A stretch of 7,317 bases of DNA from Alphaproteobacteria bacterium. Its GTDB lineage: Bacteria; Pseudomonadota; Alphaproteobacteria; UBA8366. Positions 1 to 5,430 of the stretch are shown piece by piece. The stretch spans positions 1-7,317 of the forward strand of contig JABJCS010000728.1 in NCBI GenBank assembly GCA_018665505.1. The letters are read 5' to 3'. The notes under the pieces were generated by a model, which was not told the DNA's origin, did not search any database, and worked only from the letters and a program-made list of their open reading frames with translations. The first letter of the stretch is position 1. Every line of letters begins with the position of its first letter. The position numbers and the translations under genes were made by a program.

Positions 1-213
1 ACCGCCGTGTGCTTCCTGTGCCTTTTGTGACGTCTCAATCGTCACGACCGAGGGCAATAAGCGTTCGGCAAGATCGGCGAACCCATTCGGAACACCGCGT
101 GCGTCGGCCGTTGTTGGCGCCCATGCGAGAAGCGACAGTATCGGCAATACGAATAGCGCCTTCGCCCACGTGTTGCGGGCGTTAACCTGGTAGGATGATG
201 CTAGTAGCGTCAC
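1..213 (-). CDS. degP: DegP/Do-family (HtrA) periplasmic serine protease, N-terminal fragment
   Basis: This is the first 71 codons of a protease gene that continues past the left edge. HtrA/Do proteases degrade or chaperone misfolded envelope proteins in the periplasm. The start is GTG at 213, preceded by GGAG seven bases upstream. An in-frame TGA lies a few codons before it, so no longer start is possible. Residues 13-18 hold Arg and Lys, residues 19-32 are hydrophobic, and an ADA motif at 36-38 is a likely signal peptidase site. The mature start has GFADLAERLLPSVVTIET (44-61), which matches the opening of the Do-family protease domain. The catalytic His-Asp-Ser triad and PDZ domains lie outside the window. 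The position downstream of hflK-hflC-DUF2065 on the same strand is the usual alphaproteobacterial arrangement. The 194-base gap before it suggests it may have its own promoter. The family call is firm; which paralogue (DegP, DegQ or MucD-like) cannot be decided from this fragment. Confidence 0.88.
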   Translation of the reverse strand, partial: MTLLASSYQVNARNTWAKALFVLPILSLLAWAPTTADARGVPNGFADLAERLLPSVVTIETSQKAQEAHGG

Positions 214-259
214 CGTTAATCTCCATCAATAATCAAACAATGTGCGGATCGCGGCCACC

Positions 260-288
260 GTGACCGCCTTGTTCCGGAATGTGACCGC
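260..288. repeat. Direct repeat GTGACCGC x2, 21 bp period, upstream of degP
   Basis: GTGACCGC occurs at 260-267 and again at 281-288, identical over eight bases. The starts are 21 bases apart, about two turns of B-DNA. Between the copies lies the palindrome TTCCGGAA (272-279). The pair sits about 47-75 bases upstream of the degP GTG start. Two identical half-sites on one face of the helix are what a dimeric or tandem-binding regulator would use. No known motif is recognised, and an eight-base repeat could be chance. Confidence 0.35.
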
Positions 289-385
289 AGAAAATCGAAA
301 TGCAATGCAGGCCCCGAAACTTCCGCAATATCTCCAAAGTTTGGACTACTATACGCCTAATTGTGACTGATTTGCGGCGAAAATT

Positions 386-401
386 ACGCCAATTAAGGCG
401 T
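386..401 (-). terminator. Possible weak terminator hairpin after DUF2065
   Basis: ACGCC (386-390) and GGCGT (397-401) form a 5-bp stem around a 6-base A/T loop, 7 bases after the DUF2065 stop. Read on the minus strand, the stem is followed by AATTTT, a short U-rich run. The stem is short for an intrinsic terminator, so it may only attenuate transcription into degP or stabilise the 3' end of the hflKC mRNA. Confidence 0.35.
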
Positions 402-407
402 TTTCCC

Positions 408-593
408 TCAACCCCGCACGAGCCACACAATCGAGAAACCGATAACGGCGAAGACCAATCCACCCAATCGCAACGCCGAGGGCGGCAACGTCAGGGCCTG
501 CGCCATCATCCGCTGCATGCCGCTGGGAAAGAGAGTGTAAATTGCACCCTCGATCACCAGTAGCAAACCGACAGCTGTGATAAAGTCCTCTAT
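408..593 (-). CDS. DUF2065 (YjeT-like) small membrane protein, apparent ATA start
   Basis: A 61-codon gene whose product matches the DUF2065 family: EDFITAVGLLLVIEGAIY near the N-terminus, LFPSGMQRMM in the middle, then LPPSALRLGG and a second hydrophobic stretch ending WLVRG. Residues about 4-19 and 42-58 are hydrophobic, giving two predicted membrane segments. The family's function is unknown; it is repeatedly found between hflC and degP in proteobacteria, which suggests a role with the FtsH-HflKC membrane quality-control system. The oddity is the start. The frame is open back to a TGA near the end of hflC but has no ATG, GTG or TTG before residue 10 (TTG). The codon at the position where homologues normally start is ATA (593-591), overlapping the hflC TAG as ATAG. 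A start at TTG (residue 10) or GTG (residue 13) would cut off much of the first membrane segment. ATA initiation coupled to hflC termination, or a sequencing error, are the main explanations. The protein identity is secure; the start is not. Confidence 0.82.
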   Translation of the reverse strand: MEDFITAVGLLLVIEGAIYTLFPSGMQRMMAQALTLPPSALRLGGLVFAVIGFSIVWLVRG

Positions 594-1471
594 TTGCCGC
601 TGCTCGAGCCCAGCGATTCACCTTTGAAGAACCGATAGAACTCGCCCTGCGGCGGTCCGACGTAACTCGTGGTATCACCGGTGAGGCCCGTCCGCATCGC
701 TTGCAGTGAACGGTAGAAGTCAAAGAAATCGCGATCTCGACCGAATGCATCATTGTAGAGTTTGGTGGCAACGGCATCGCCTTCACCACGTAAGATCTCC
801 GATGTCTTCTTTGCCTCGGCGACGATGACCCGTTGCTGTTTGTCGGCGTCAGCCCGAATTTCACGCGCTTTCCGATCGCCTTCCGCCCGAATACGCCGCG
901 CTTCTTGCTCCCGTTGCGTCTGCATCCGTCGGAAAATCGCTTGGCTATTTTCTTCCGGTAAGTCGACGCGTTTGATGCGGACATCAATCACTTGAATGCC
1001 GAGACTGCGCATGGCTGTGTCGACCTTCTTCGAAATCTCCGCCATCAGTTTTGCACGGGTTTCCGTCATCAATTTGGTGAACAGTTGTTTACCGAACGAG
1101 TCGCGCAAATTCGAGTTGATGATATTGTTCAACTGGCTCTCGGCGATCGATTCGGTGGCAACCGTTTGATAGAACTTCAACGGATCGATGATCTTGTAGC
1201 GTGCGAAAGCGTCGACCACGAGCTGCTTCTGATCCAGCGTCGGAATTTCAGCTGCCGAAGCGTCATAATCAAGAATCCGTTTGTCGAAGTAGATCACGTC
1301 CTGAATGAACGGTGTTTTAAAATTAAGACCGGCATCGTCGACTTGTTTCTGAGGATTACCGAACTGGAGGATTAAGGCTTGTTCATTTTCCCGGATCACG
1401 AAGAGAGACGAAAATGCCGTGATACCGATGACGATGGCCAGGATGCCGCCGAAGATTGCTGTTTTGCTCAT
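590..1471 (-). CDS. hflC: HflC, SPFH-domain subunit of the FtsH-regulating HflKC complex
   Basis: A 293-residue protein of normal length for alphaproteobacterial HflC. It pairs with HflK in a large inner-membrane assembly that surrounds FtsH and modulates its proteolysis of membrane proteins. A single N-terminal membrane segment spans about residues 5-25. The SPFH/band-7 domain follows (about 25-185), with VIRENEQALILQFG and GLNFKTPFIQ typical of HflC, and IDVRIKRVDLPEE at 162-174. Residues about 180-230 are charged and rich in Arg, Glu and Ala, consistent with the coiled coil of this family. The C-terminus has the familiar GEFYRFFKG (276-284). HflC was once called a protease but has no protease catalytic residues. 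The ATG at 1471 overlaps the hflK stop as ATGA, and a strong GGGAGG precedes it inside hflK, so the two are translationally coupled and made together. The TAG at 592-590 overlaps the presumed DUF2065 start. Confidence 0.96.
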   Translation of the reverse strand: MSKTAIFGGILAIVIGITAFSSLFVIRENEQALILQFGNPQKQVDDAGLNFKTPFIQDVIYFDKRILDYDASAAEIPTLDQKQLVVDAFARYKIIDPLKFYQTVATESIAESQLNNIINSNLRDSFGKQLFTKLMTETRAKLMAEISKKVDTAMRSLGIQVIDVRIKRVDLPEENSQAIFRRMQTQREQEARRIRAEGDRKAREIRADADKQQRVIVAEAKKTSEILRGEGDAVATKLYNDAFGRDRDFFDFYRSLQAMRTGLTGDTTSYVGPPQGEFYRFFKGESLGSSSGK

Positions 1472-2622
1472 CGTTGACCTCCCGTCGGCTCGGATTTATC
1501 GGCATCGCCGCGGTCCCTTCTTAGCTTATCGAGCGGCAAATAAGGCAATACGCCCGTGCCGCCCTTGCCGTCTTCGATCAAGACCTTCTCCATTGGCTGT
1601 AGCACTTCTTCCATTGTCTGCAGATAAAGCCGCCGCCGTGTGACGACCTTGTCTTGCTCGTACTCCTTAAAGACAGAGAGAAAACGCTGTGTCTCACCAC
1701 TCGCCTTGGCGATTTCTTCCTGTTTGTAGGCTTGCGAGGCAGCAACGATCTGCGCCGCCTCACCCTGAGCACGTTGTGTGATTTCGTTGCGGTACGCGTC
1801 TGCCTCGTTTCCGGCCCGCTCCGCATCTTGTTTGGCAGCGGCAACGTCCTTAAACGCGTCGATGACAGCTTCCGGAGGCTCAATGCCCTGAATCTCGATC
1901 TGCGTGACGAGAATGCCGGCACCAAAATCATCCAAGATCGTCTGGATCAGGGTTTGGGTTTCCGCCGTGACTTTTCCGCGGCCCGTCGTTCGCGCGAATT
2001 CAAACTCCGATTTGCCGACGACTTCGCGCATTGCGGACTCGGCGGCGGCTTTCACCGTCGCTTCCGGATTACGGACATTGAATAGGAATTTGAACGCATC
2101 CTTGATCTGCCAGAACACCACGAATTGCGTATCGATGATGTTCTCGTCACCGGTCAGCATCAAGCTTTCTCGGGTGACGGCACGGGCAGCGCCCCGCCGT
2201 GACCCCGCTGATGAGCGAAATCCGAGCTCGACCCGGTTCACACGTGTGACCTTCGGTGTCATCACCTCGCCGATGGGCGATGGAACATTATAGTGCAGGC
2301 CCGGCGTAGTGCGGTCCCAGAGCTTACCGAAGATGAGAGCGACACCTTGTTCGCCTGCATCGACACGGTAGAAGCCGGTCAGCAGCCAACCGATGACAAC
2401 GACCGCCGCAATCAGCGCGATGCCCTTGCCTGATCCGCCGCTCGGCAGGAAGCGTCTCACCTTGTCTTGGCTACGGCGCAGCATTTCCTCGATATCGGGT
2501 GGGGGCTTTCCTTGTCCGCCACCGCTTCCGCCGCCCTGATTACCGCCGCCGCCCCAGGGGCCTTGGCCGCCGCCGCCGCCCCATGGACCGCCGCCGCCGC
2601 CGCCTTGTGATTGCCATGGCAT
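1468..2622 (-). CDS. hflK: HflK, SPFH-domain subunit of the FtsH-regulating HflKC complex
   Basis: A 384-residue protein, the first gene of the minus-strand operon and partner of HflC. Residues 1-40 are a cytoplasmic tail made almost entirely of Gly with PWGGGG-type units, a common low-complexity feature of HflK. Residues 41-60 are basic and polar (PPDIEEMLRRSQDKVRRF). The membrane segment is about 67-84. The SPFH domain begins with FYRVDAGEQGVALIFGK (84-100) and includes TPGLHYNVPSPIG (106-118) and the HflK hallmark LTGDENIIDTQFVVFW (156-171). Residues about 255-330 are Ala-, Glu- and Gln-rich and likely form the coiled coil. The end is polar and charged. The start is ATG at 2622; its Shine-Dalgarno is mediocre (GGGG about 11 bases upstream). 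No alternative in-frame start would keep the Gly-rich tail. The gene has no frameshift or missing segment. Confidence 0.96.
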   Translation of the reverse strand: MPWQSQGGGGGGPWGGGGGQGPWGGGGNQGGGSGGGQGKPPPDIEEMLRRSQDKVRRFLPSGGSGKGIALIAAVVVIGWLLTGFYRVDAGEQGVALIFGKLWDRTTPGLHYNVPSPIGEVMTPKVTRVNRVELGFRSSAGSRRGAARAVTRESLMLTGDENIIDTQFVVFWQIKDAFKFLFNVRNPEATVKAAAESAMREVVGKSEFEFARTTGRGKVTAETQTLIQTILDDFGAGILVTQIEIQGIEPPEAVIDAFKDVAAAKQDAERAGNEADAYRNEITQRAQGEAAQIVAASQAYKQEEIAKASGETQRFLSVFKEYEQDKVVTRRRLYLQTMEEVLQPMEKVLIEDGKGGTGVLPYLPLDKLRRDRGDADKSEPTGGQR

Positions 2623-2677
2623 GTGAGATCTACCCCGTCCTGTGAATTCGCGATTAGGTTTATGAACCCGGCTGGTA

Positions 2678-2706
2678 TTGGCAACCGGACCCGTGCTTTA
2701 TATATG
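2678..2706 (+). promoter_or_regulatory. Candidate sigma-70 promoter for mrp
   Basis: TTGGCA (2678-2683) matches the -35 consensus at five of six positions if TTGACA is the reference. It is followed after 17 bases by TATATG (2701-2706), a 4-of-6 match to TATAAT in the only strongly AT-rich patch of the gap. Transcription would begin near 2712, giving a leader of about 80 bases before the mrp ATG. This is pattern matching only; the -10 could also be TATATA at 2699 with a shorter spacer. Confidence 0.35.
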
Positions 2707-2761
2707 AGAGCGTACCGGGACACATCTGCAAAATTAAATGCGCGCACGGTAAGCACTAGCT

Positions 2762-2774
2762 TGCCATATTGGCA
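2762..2774. repeat. Small inverted repeat TGCCA-TAT-TGGCA before mrp
   Basis: Perfect 5-bp arms (2762-2766 and 2770-2774) flank TAT, six bases upstream of the mrp Shine-Dalgarno (GGGAG, 2781-2785). As DNA it could be a small operator; as RNA it would be a very tight 3-base-loop hairpin next to the ribosome binding site. No specific regulator is recognised. Confidence 0.3.
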
Positions 2775-2794
2775 GTATCAGGGAGTTTTCAAGC

Positions 2795-3937
2795 ATGGCG
2801 GCGGTTACCGAGAATGAAGTCCTCGAAGCGCTGAAAGGGGTCGCCGACCCCGATAGGGGATCGGACATCGTCTCCCTCGGCATGGTATCGGGACTTGTCG
2901 TCAAGGACGGCAATGTCGGATTTTCGATTGAGGTCGACCCCGAACGGGGGCCGAAACTAGAACCGCTACGCCAAGCGGCGGAAGCAGCGGTAGGCGGTGT
3001 GACCGGCGTTTTATCGGTGACAGCGGTTTTGACGGCGGAGCGTGCGCAAGGTGCTGGGCCGGCTCAAGGTGGCGGTGGGCATTCCCACGATCATGGCCAC
3101 GACCATTCCCATGGCGGAGGCGCGCCGCAGGAAGCCGCTCCATTGGCACCGGGCGTGAAGAACATTGTCGCGGTTGCCAGTGGCAAGGGTGGCGTCGGCA
3201 AATCCACGACTGCGATCAACCTGGCGCTGGGCCTGGCGGCCACGGGACTGCGCGTCGGCATGCTCGATGCTGATATCTATGGCCCCTCGCAGCCGCGCAT
3301 GATGGGCGTCTCTGGTCGCCCCGACAGTCCGGACGGAGATAAATTGGAGCCGATGGTCGGTCATGGCATCAAGGTCATGTCGATGGGATTCCTCGTTGCC
3401 GAGGACACGCCGATGATTTGGCGGGGACCCATGGTGATGAGCGCCCTGCAACAGATGTTGCGGGACGTGAATTGGGGCGAGCTCGATATCATGATCGTCG
3501 ACATGCCTCCCGGTACCGGGGATGCGCAATTGACCATGGCCCAACAAGTACCCTTGGCCGGCGCGGTCATTGTCTCGACGCCCCAGGACATCGCTTTGCT
3601 CGATGCCCGGAAAGGGTTGAACATGTTCCGCAAGGTCGATGTGCCGGTTTTGGGGATCATCGAAAACATGAGCTATTTCACGTGTCCAAATTGCGGCCAC
3701 GAATCGCATATCTTCAGCCACGGCGGCGCGCATGAAGAAGCGGATCGCCTCGGCGTGGAGTTTCTCGGCGAGATCCCGTTGGATATCGACATCCGTACAA
3801 CTTCGGACAGCGGGCAGCCCATCGTCGTCAGTCAGCCCGAGAGTGATCACGCGAAAGTGTATCGCGGTATCGCGGACCGGGTCTGGGCGAAACTATCGGC
3901 ATCGTCGCGGGCGATGCCTGAAATCGTCATCGACTAA
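2795..3937 (+). CDS. mrp: Mrp/ApbC (NBP35-type) Fe-S cluster carrier ATPase
   Basis: A 380-residue cytoplasmic P-loop ATPase that, by family knowledge, binds an Fe-S cluster and hands it to apoproteins. Residues 1-83 form the N-terminal MIP18/DUF59 domain (DIVSLGMVSGLVV at 24-36). Residues 84-118 are a Gly/Ala-rich linker containing HSHDHGHDHSH (96-106), six histidines in eleven residues. The ATPase domain starts near 121 with the deviant Walker A GKGGVGKST (130-138). DADIYGPSQPRMMG (158-171) and DMPPGTGDAQLT (236-247) are the Mrp signatures. CPNC at 297-300 is the CxxC pair that bridges the cluster between two subunits. The start ATG is preceded by GGGAG nine bases upstream. The gene is divergent from hflKC, and a CAP-domain gene begins nine bases after its stop, so the two are likely cotranscribed. 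Nothing is truncated. The His-rich linker is the only unusual part. Confidence 0.96.
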   Translation: MAAVTENEVLEALKGVADPDRGSDIVSLGMVSGLVVKDGNVGFSIEVDPERGPKLEPLRQAAEAAVGGVTGVLSVTAVLTAERAQGAGPAQGGGGHSHDHGHDHSHGGGAPQEAAPLAPGVKNIVAVASGKGGVGKSTTAINLALGLAATGLRVGMLDADIYGPSQPRMMGVSGRPDSPDGDKLEPMVGHGIKVMSMGFLVAEDTPMIWRGPMVMSALQQMLRDVNWGELDIMIVDMPPGTGDAQLTMAQQVPLAGAVIVSTPQDIALLDARKGLNMFRKVDVPVLGIIENMSYFTCPNCGHESHIFSHGGAHEEADRLGVEFLGEIPLDIDIRTTSDSGQPIVVSQPESDHAKVYRGIADRVWAKLSASSRAMPEIVID

Positions 3938-3946
3938 GGCCGCAGA

Positions 3947-4840
3947 ATGGGACGCTTCGCAAATATATTGAGTATATGCGGAGTGGTCTTTCTGGCGGGT
4001 ATTGGCGGGCCCGACGAAGTCCGGGCCGATGCTAGTTTGGCGATCCTGGATGAGATAAATGCACTCCGTCGCCAGCACGGTTTGGCGCCAGTTCGTTTGG
4101 AGCCGCGCTTGACCGTCGAGGCGCGCGCCCATGCGCGAGACATGGCGCGGCACGACTATCTCGACACCCGTCTGCCGAACGGCGACAAGTTCGAGACCCG
4201 CCTCAACCGCGCCGGATATACCTATAAACGGATGTTCGTCCAATTGGCGGCCGGGTTTCCCACACCGCTTGGCGTCGTGGCGCGGTGGGCCTCTCAAAAA
4301 GCGACGAGGCGGCAGCTATTGGACAAGCGGTTCGCTGATGTAGGGCTTGGTTATGCAGCCAAACCGGTGTCGCGGAGTACCGAGCGCCTCGATCATTTCT
4401 GGGTGCTGACGTTGGCCGAACCCTCAACGGCCTTTCGTGGCGATTGGCGGCGGGAAATTTTGCGCCGGGTGAACGCGTTCCGGTCCGGTCATGGATTGGG
4501 GCCGTTGCGTATCGACAGGCGTCTGAGCGTTGCCGCGCAACATCACGCGGACGACATGGCGTCCCGCGATTATTTCGACCATGTCTCACCGGATGGCGGC
4601 ACCCATGGAGAGCGCGCCAGCCGCGCCGGATACAGATGGCGTATGGTTTTGGAAAATCTCGCGGCGGGCCAGCCAACCCCGGCCGAAGCAGTGGAGGGCT
4701 GGAAAGATTCCCCCGGCCACCGTCGCGCCATGCTGAACCCGGAAATCCGGGAAATGGGCATAGGCTACGCCTACCTGCCGCAAGATCGCGGCCAAGTGAA
4801 GGCCGTCCACTATTGGGCGATGTCGATGGGGAGGCGTTAG
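3947..4840 (+). CDS. Exported protein with two tandem CAP (SCP/YkwD-type) domains, the first degenerate
   Basis: A 297-residue protein with a likely signal peptide (hydrophobic about 7-20, cleavage after VRA near 27), so probably periplasmic or secreted. It contains two copies of one domain, offset by 138 residues: about 30-157 and 168-295. Both share LDEINALRRQHGL / LRRVNAFRSGHGL, the RAGY motif, AAG-PTP and a Trp at the same spacing. The second copy keeps the CAP cavity residues: His212 (FDHVSPDG), Glu236 (ENLA), His258 (SPGHR) and His288 (HYW). In the first these are Thr74, Val98 and Thr120, and only His150 remains. CAP proteins in bacteria have varied or unknown roles, and no enzymatic function is assigned here. 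The ATG lies nine bases after the mrp stop, with AAGG just upstream, so it is probably translated from the mrp transcript. Its TAG overlaps the stop of the convergent lipocalin gene. The domain calls are strong; the function is unknown. Confidence 0.9.
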   Translation: MGRFANILSICGVVFLAGIGGPDEVRADASLAILDEINALRRQHGLAPVRLEPRLTVEARAHARDMARHDYLDTRLPNGDKFETRLNRAGYTYKRMFVQLAAGFPTPLGVVARWASQKATRRQLLDKRFADVGLGYAAKPVSRSTERLDHFWVLTLAEPSTAFRGDWRREILRRVNAFRSGHGLGPLRIDRRLSVAAQHHADDMASRDYFDHVSPDGGTHGERASRAGYRWRMVLENLAAGQPTPAEAVEGWKDSPGHRRAMLNPEIREMGIGYAYLPQDRGQVKAVHYWAMSMGRR

Positions 4841-5283
4841 CCCGCCCGCCGCCAGCGCACCCAGGCGTTCACAACCTTACCGTCCGGCCAGGCGCGCGAG
4901 AGAGTCAATTTCAGTCCATCATTCGGCAGCGTTTCCATACCGCGCACCTGCACGCCACCGACCCAGCTTGGGTTGAGGGCGAAGTCGACTTGGGTTGTGA
5001 AGGTGTCGTTCTCGAGCGTCCATCTGCCGCCATAGGAGATGTACGTATCATAAGCGCGCAGACGGTCTTCGTCCGGCGCGTCCGTGTGCCAGGCGGGATC
5101 GCCGGTCAGGCCGGGGCGATTGCTCCAGCTGATGGCGGCGTTCATCCAGCCTTCGGCGGAGATGATCAGCAATCCTTGCGGGTCGGGGCCGTACCGCGAG
5201 AGAGATGCGGCCTCGTCCGATGGATCGTCGGTGCCCCGGTCGACCATGAGCCATGTCCCGATGATGTCTTCCCTGCTGACCAT
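4837..5283 (-). CDS. Lipocalin-like domain protein (Lipocalin_5 family)
   Basis: A small protein of 148 residues from the preferred start, with no signal peptide or membrane segment, so probably cytoplasmic. Family features are IIGTW near the N-terminus (7-11), YGPDPQGLLIISAEGWMNA (31-49), YDTYISYGGRWTLENDTF (78-95) and LNPSWVGGVQVRGME (103-117). This order matches the lipocalin-like domain of unknown function found in many proteobacteria and fungi, sometimes near polyketide or aldehyde metabolism genes; its ligand is not known. I chose ATG at 5283 because AAAGGGA sits about eight bases upstream and MVSREDIIGTW matches the usual start of the family. An ATG seven codons earlier (5304) is in frame but has only a poor GGAT just before it. 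Its TAA overlaps the CAP gene stop by four bases in tail-to-tail orientation, leaving no room for a terminator. It appears to be a single-gene unit. Confidence 0.85.
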   Translation of the reverse strand: MVSREDIIGTWLMVDRGTDDPSDEAASLSRYGPDPQGLLIISAEGWMNAAISWSNRPGLTGDPAWHTDAPDEDRLRAYDTYISYGGRWTLENDTFTTQVDFALNPSWVGGVQVRGMETLPNDGLKLTLSRAWPDGKVVNAWVRWRRAG

Positions 5284-5430
5284 CTCGTCATTCCCTTTAT
5301 TCATTTATCCGATTAGTAACCATGGGCGGGCGATCCGGCGGGTCAAATCGAAGCTTCACCTTGAAAATTGCCGTCGGCTTTGCGAGGCTTCACACAATTA
5401 ACGAAGAACGATTTTACGGGGAGGAATTCC
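5284..5430. promoter_or_regulatory. Divergent intergenic region between the lipocalin gene and frmA
   Basis: This 147-base stretch separates two divergent genes and must carry both promoters. GCTTCAC occurs twice on the plus strand (5353-5359 and 5387-5393), 34 bases apart, roughly three helical turns. TTGAAA at 5361-5366 could be a -35 box for frmA but lacks a good -10 at 17 bases. On the minus strand TTGACC (5346-5341) is more than 20 bases from the nearest TACTAA. The frmA ribosome binding site GGGGAGGA is at 5418-5425. No promoter can be assigned with confidence. Confidence 0.35.

Larger units (their letters stand above)
214..407 (-). promoter_or_regulatory. Intergenic region between DUF2065 and degP
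   Basis: This 194-base gap carries no gene that I can support. It is richer in A and T than the flanking genes. It holds a weak hairpin just after the DUF2065 stop (386-401) and a two-copy direct repeat (260-288) upstream of degP. The degP ribosome binding site (GGAG) is at its left end. I could not find a convincing -35/-10 pair on the minus strand, so promoter activity is inferred from the gap size and from the fact that HtrA-family genes are commonly stress regulated. Confidence 0.4.
2623..2794. promoter_or_regulatory. Divergent intergenic region between hflK and mrp
   Basis: The 172-base gap must hold the start signals for both the hflKC operon (leftward) and mrp (rightward). The plus strand has a plausible promoter at 2678-2706 and an AT-rich stretch around 2697-2705. 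For hflK, TTGCCA on the minus strand (2684-2679) resembles a -35 box, but I found no good -10 at the right distance. TTGGCA-type sequences occur at 2678-2683 and 2769-2774, the second as part of an inverted repeat. No small ORF here is convincing. Confidence 0.5.

Noticed and set aside
255..280. GGAAC on the minus strand upstream of degP as a possible extracytoplasmic sigma factor promoter
   Set aside because: No CGTT lies 16-17 bases downstream as alphaproteobacterial EcfG-type promoters need, and no TCAGA-like -10 fits either.
349..987. Minus-strand frame spanning the end of hflC, DUF2065 and beyond
   Set aside because: It is out of frame with both hflC and DUF2065, and its product is an Arg-rich low-quality sequence. 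The real DUF2065 frame differs by one base.
3011..3850. Minus-strand open frame of 279 codons antisense to mrp
   Set aside because: It mirrors the mrp codon pattern and has a His- and Arg-rich composition typical of shadow translations; mrp itself is unambiguous.
4444..5316. Plus-strand frame crossing the CAP gene end and the lipocalin gene
   Set aside because: It is frameshifted relative to the CAP gene and antisense to the lipocalin gene, and has no recognisable domain.
5311..5346. TTGACC ... TACTAA on the minus strand as a lipocalin gene promoter
   Set aside because: The spacing exceeds 20 bases, too long for a normal sigma-70 promoter.
5368..5430. Upstream ATG extending frmA by 21 residues
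   Set aside because: The strong GGGGAGGA is placed correctly for the ATG at 5431, and class III dehydrogenases start at the equivalent of that Met.
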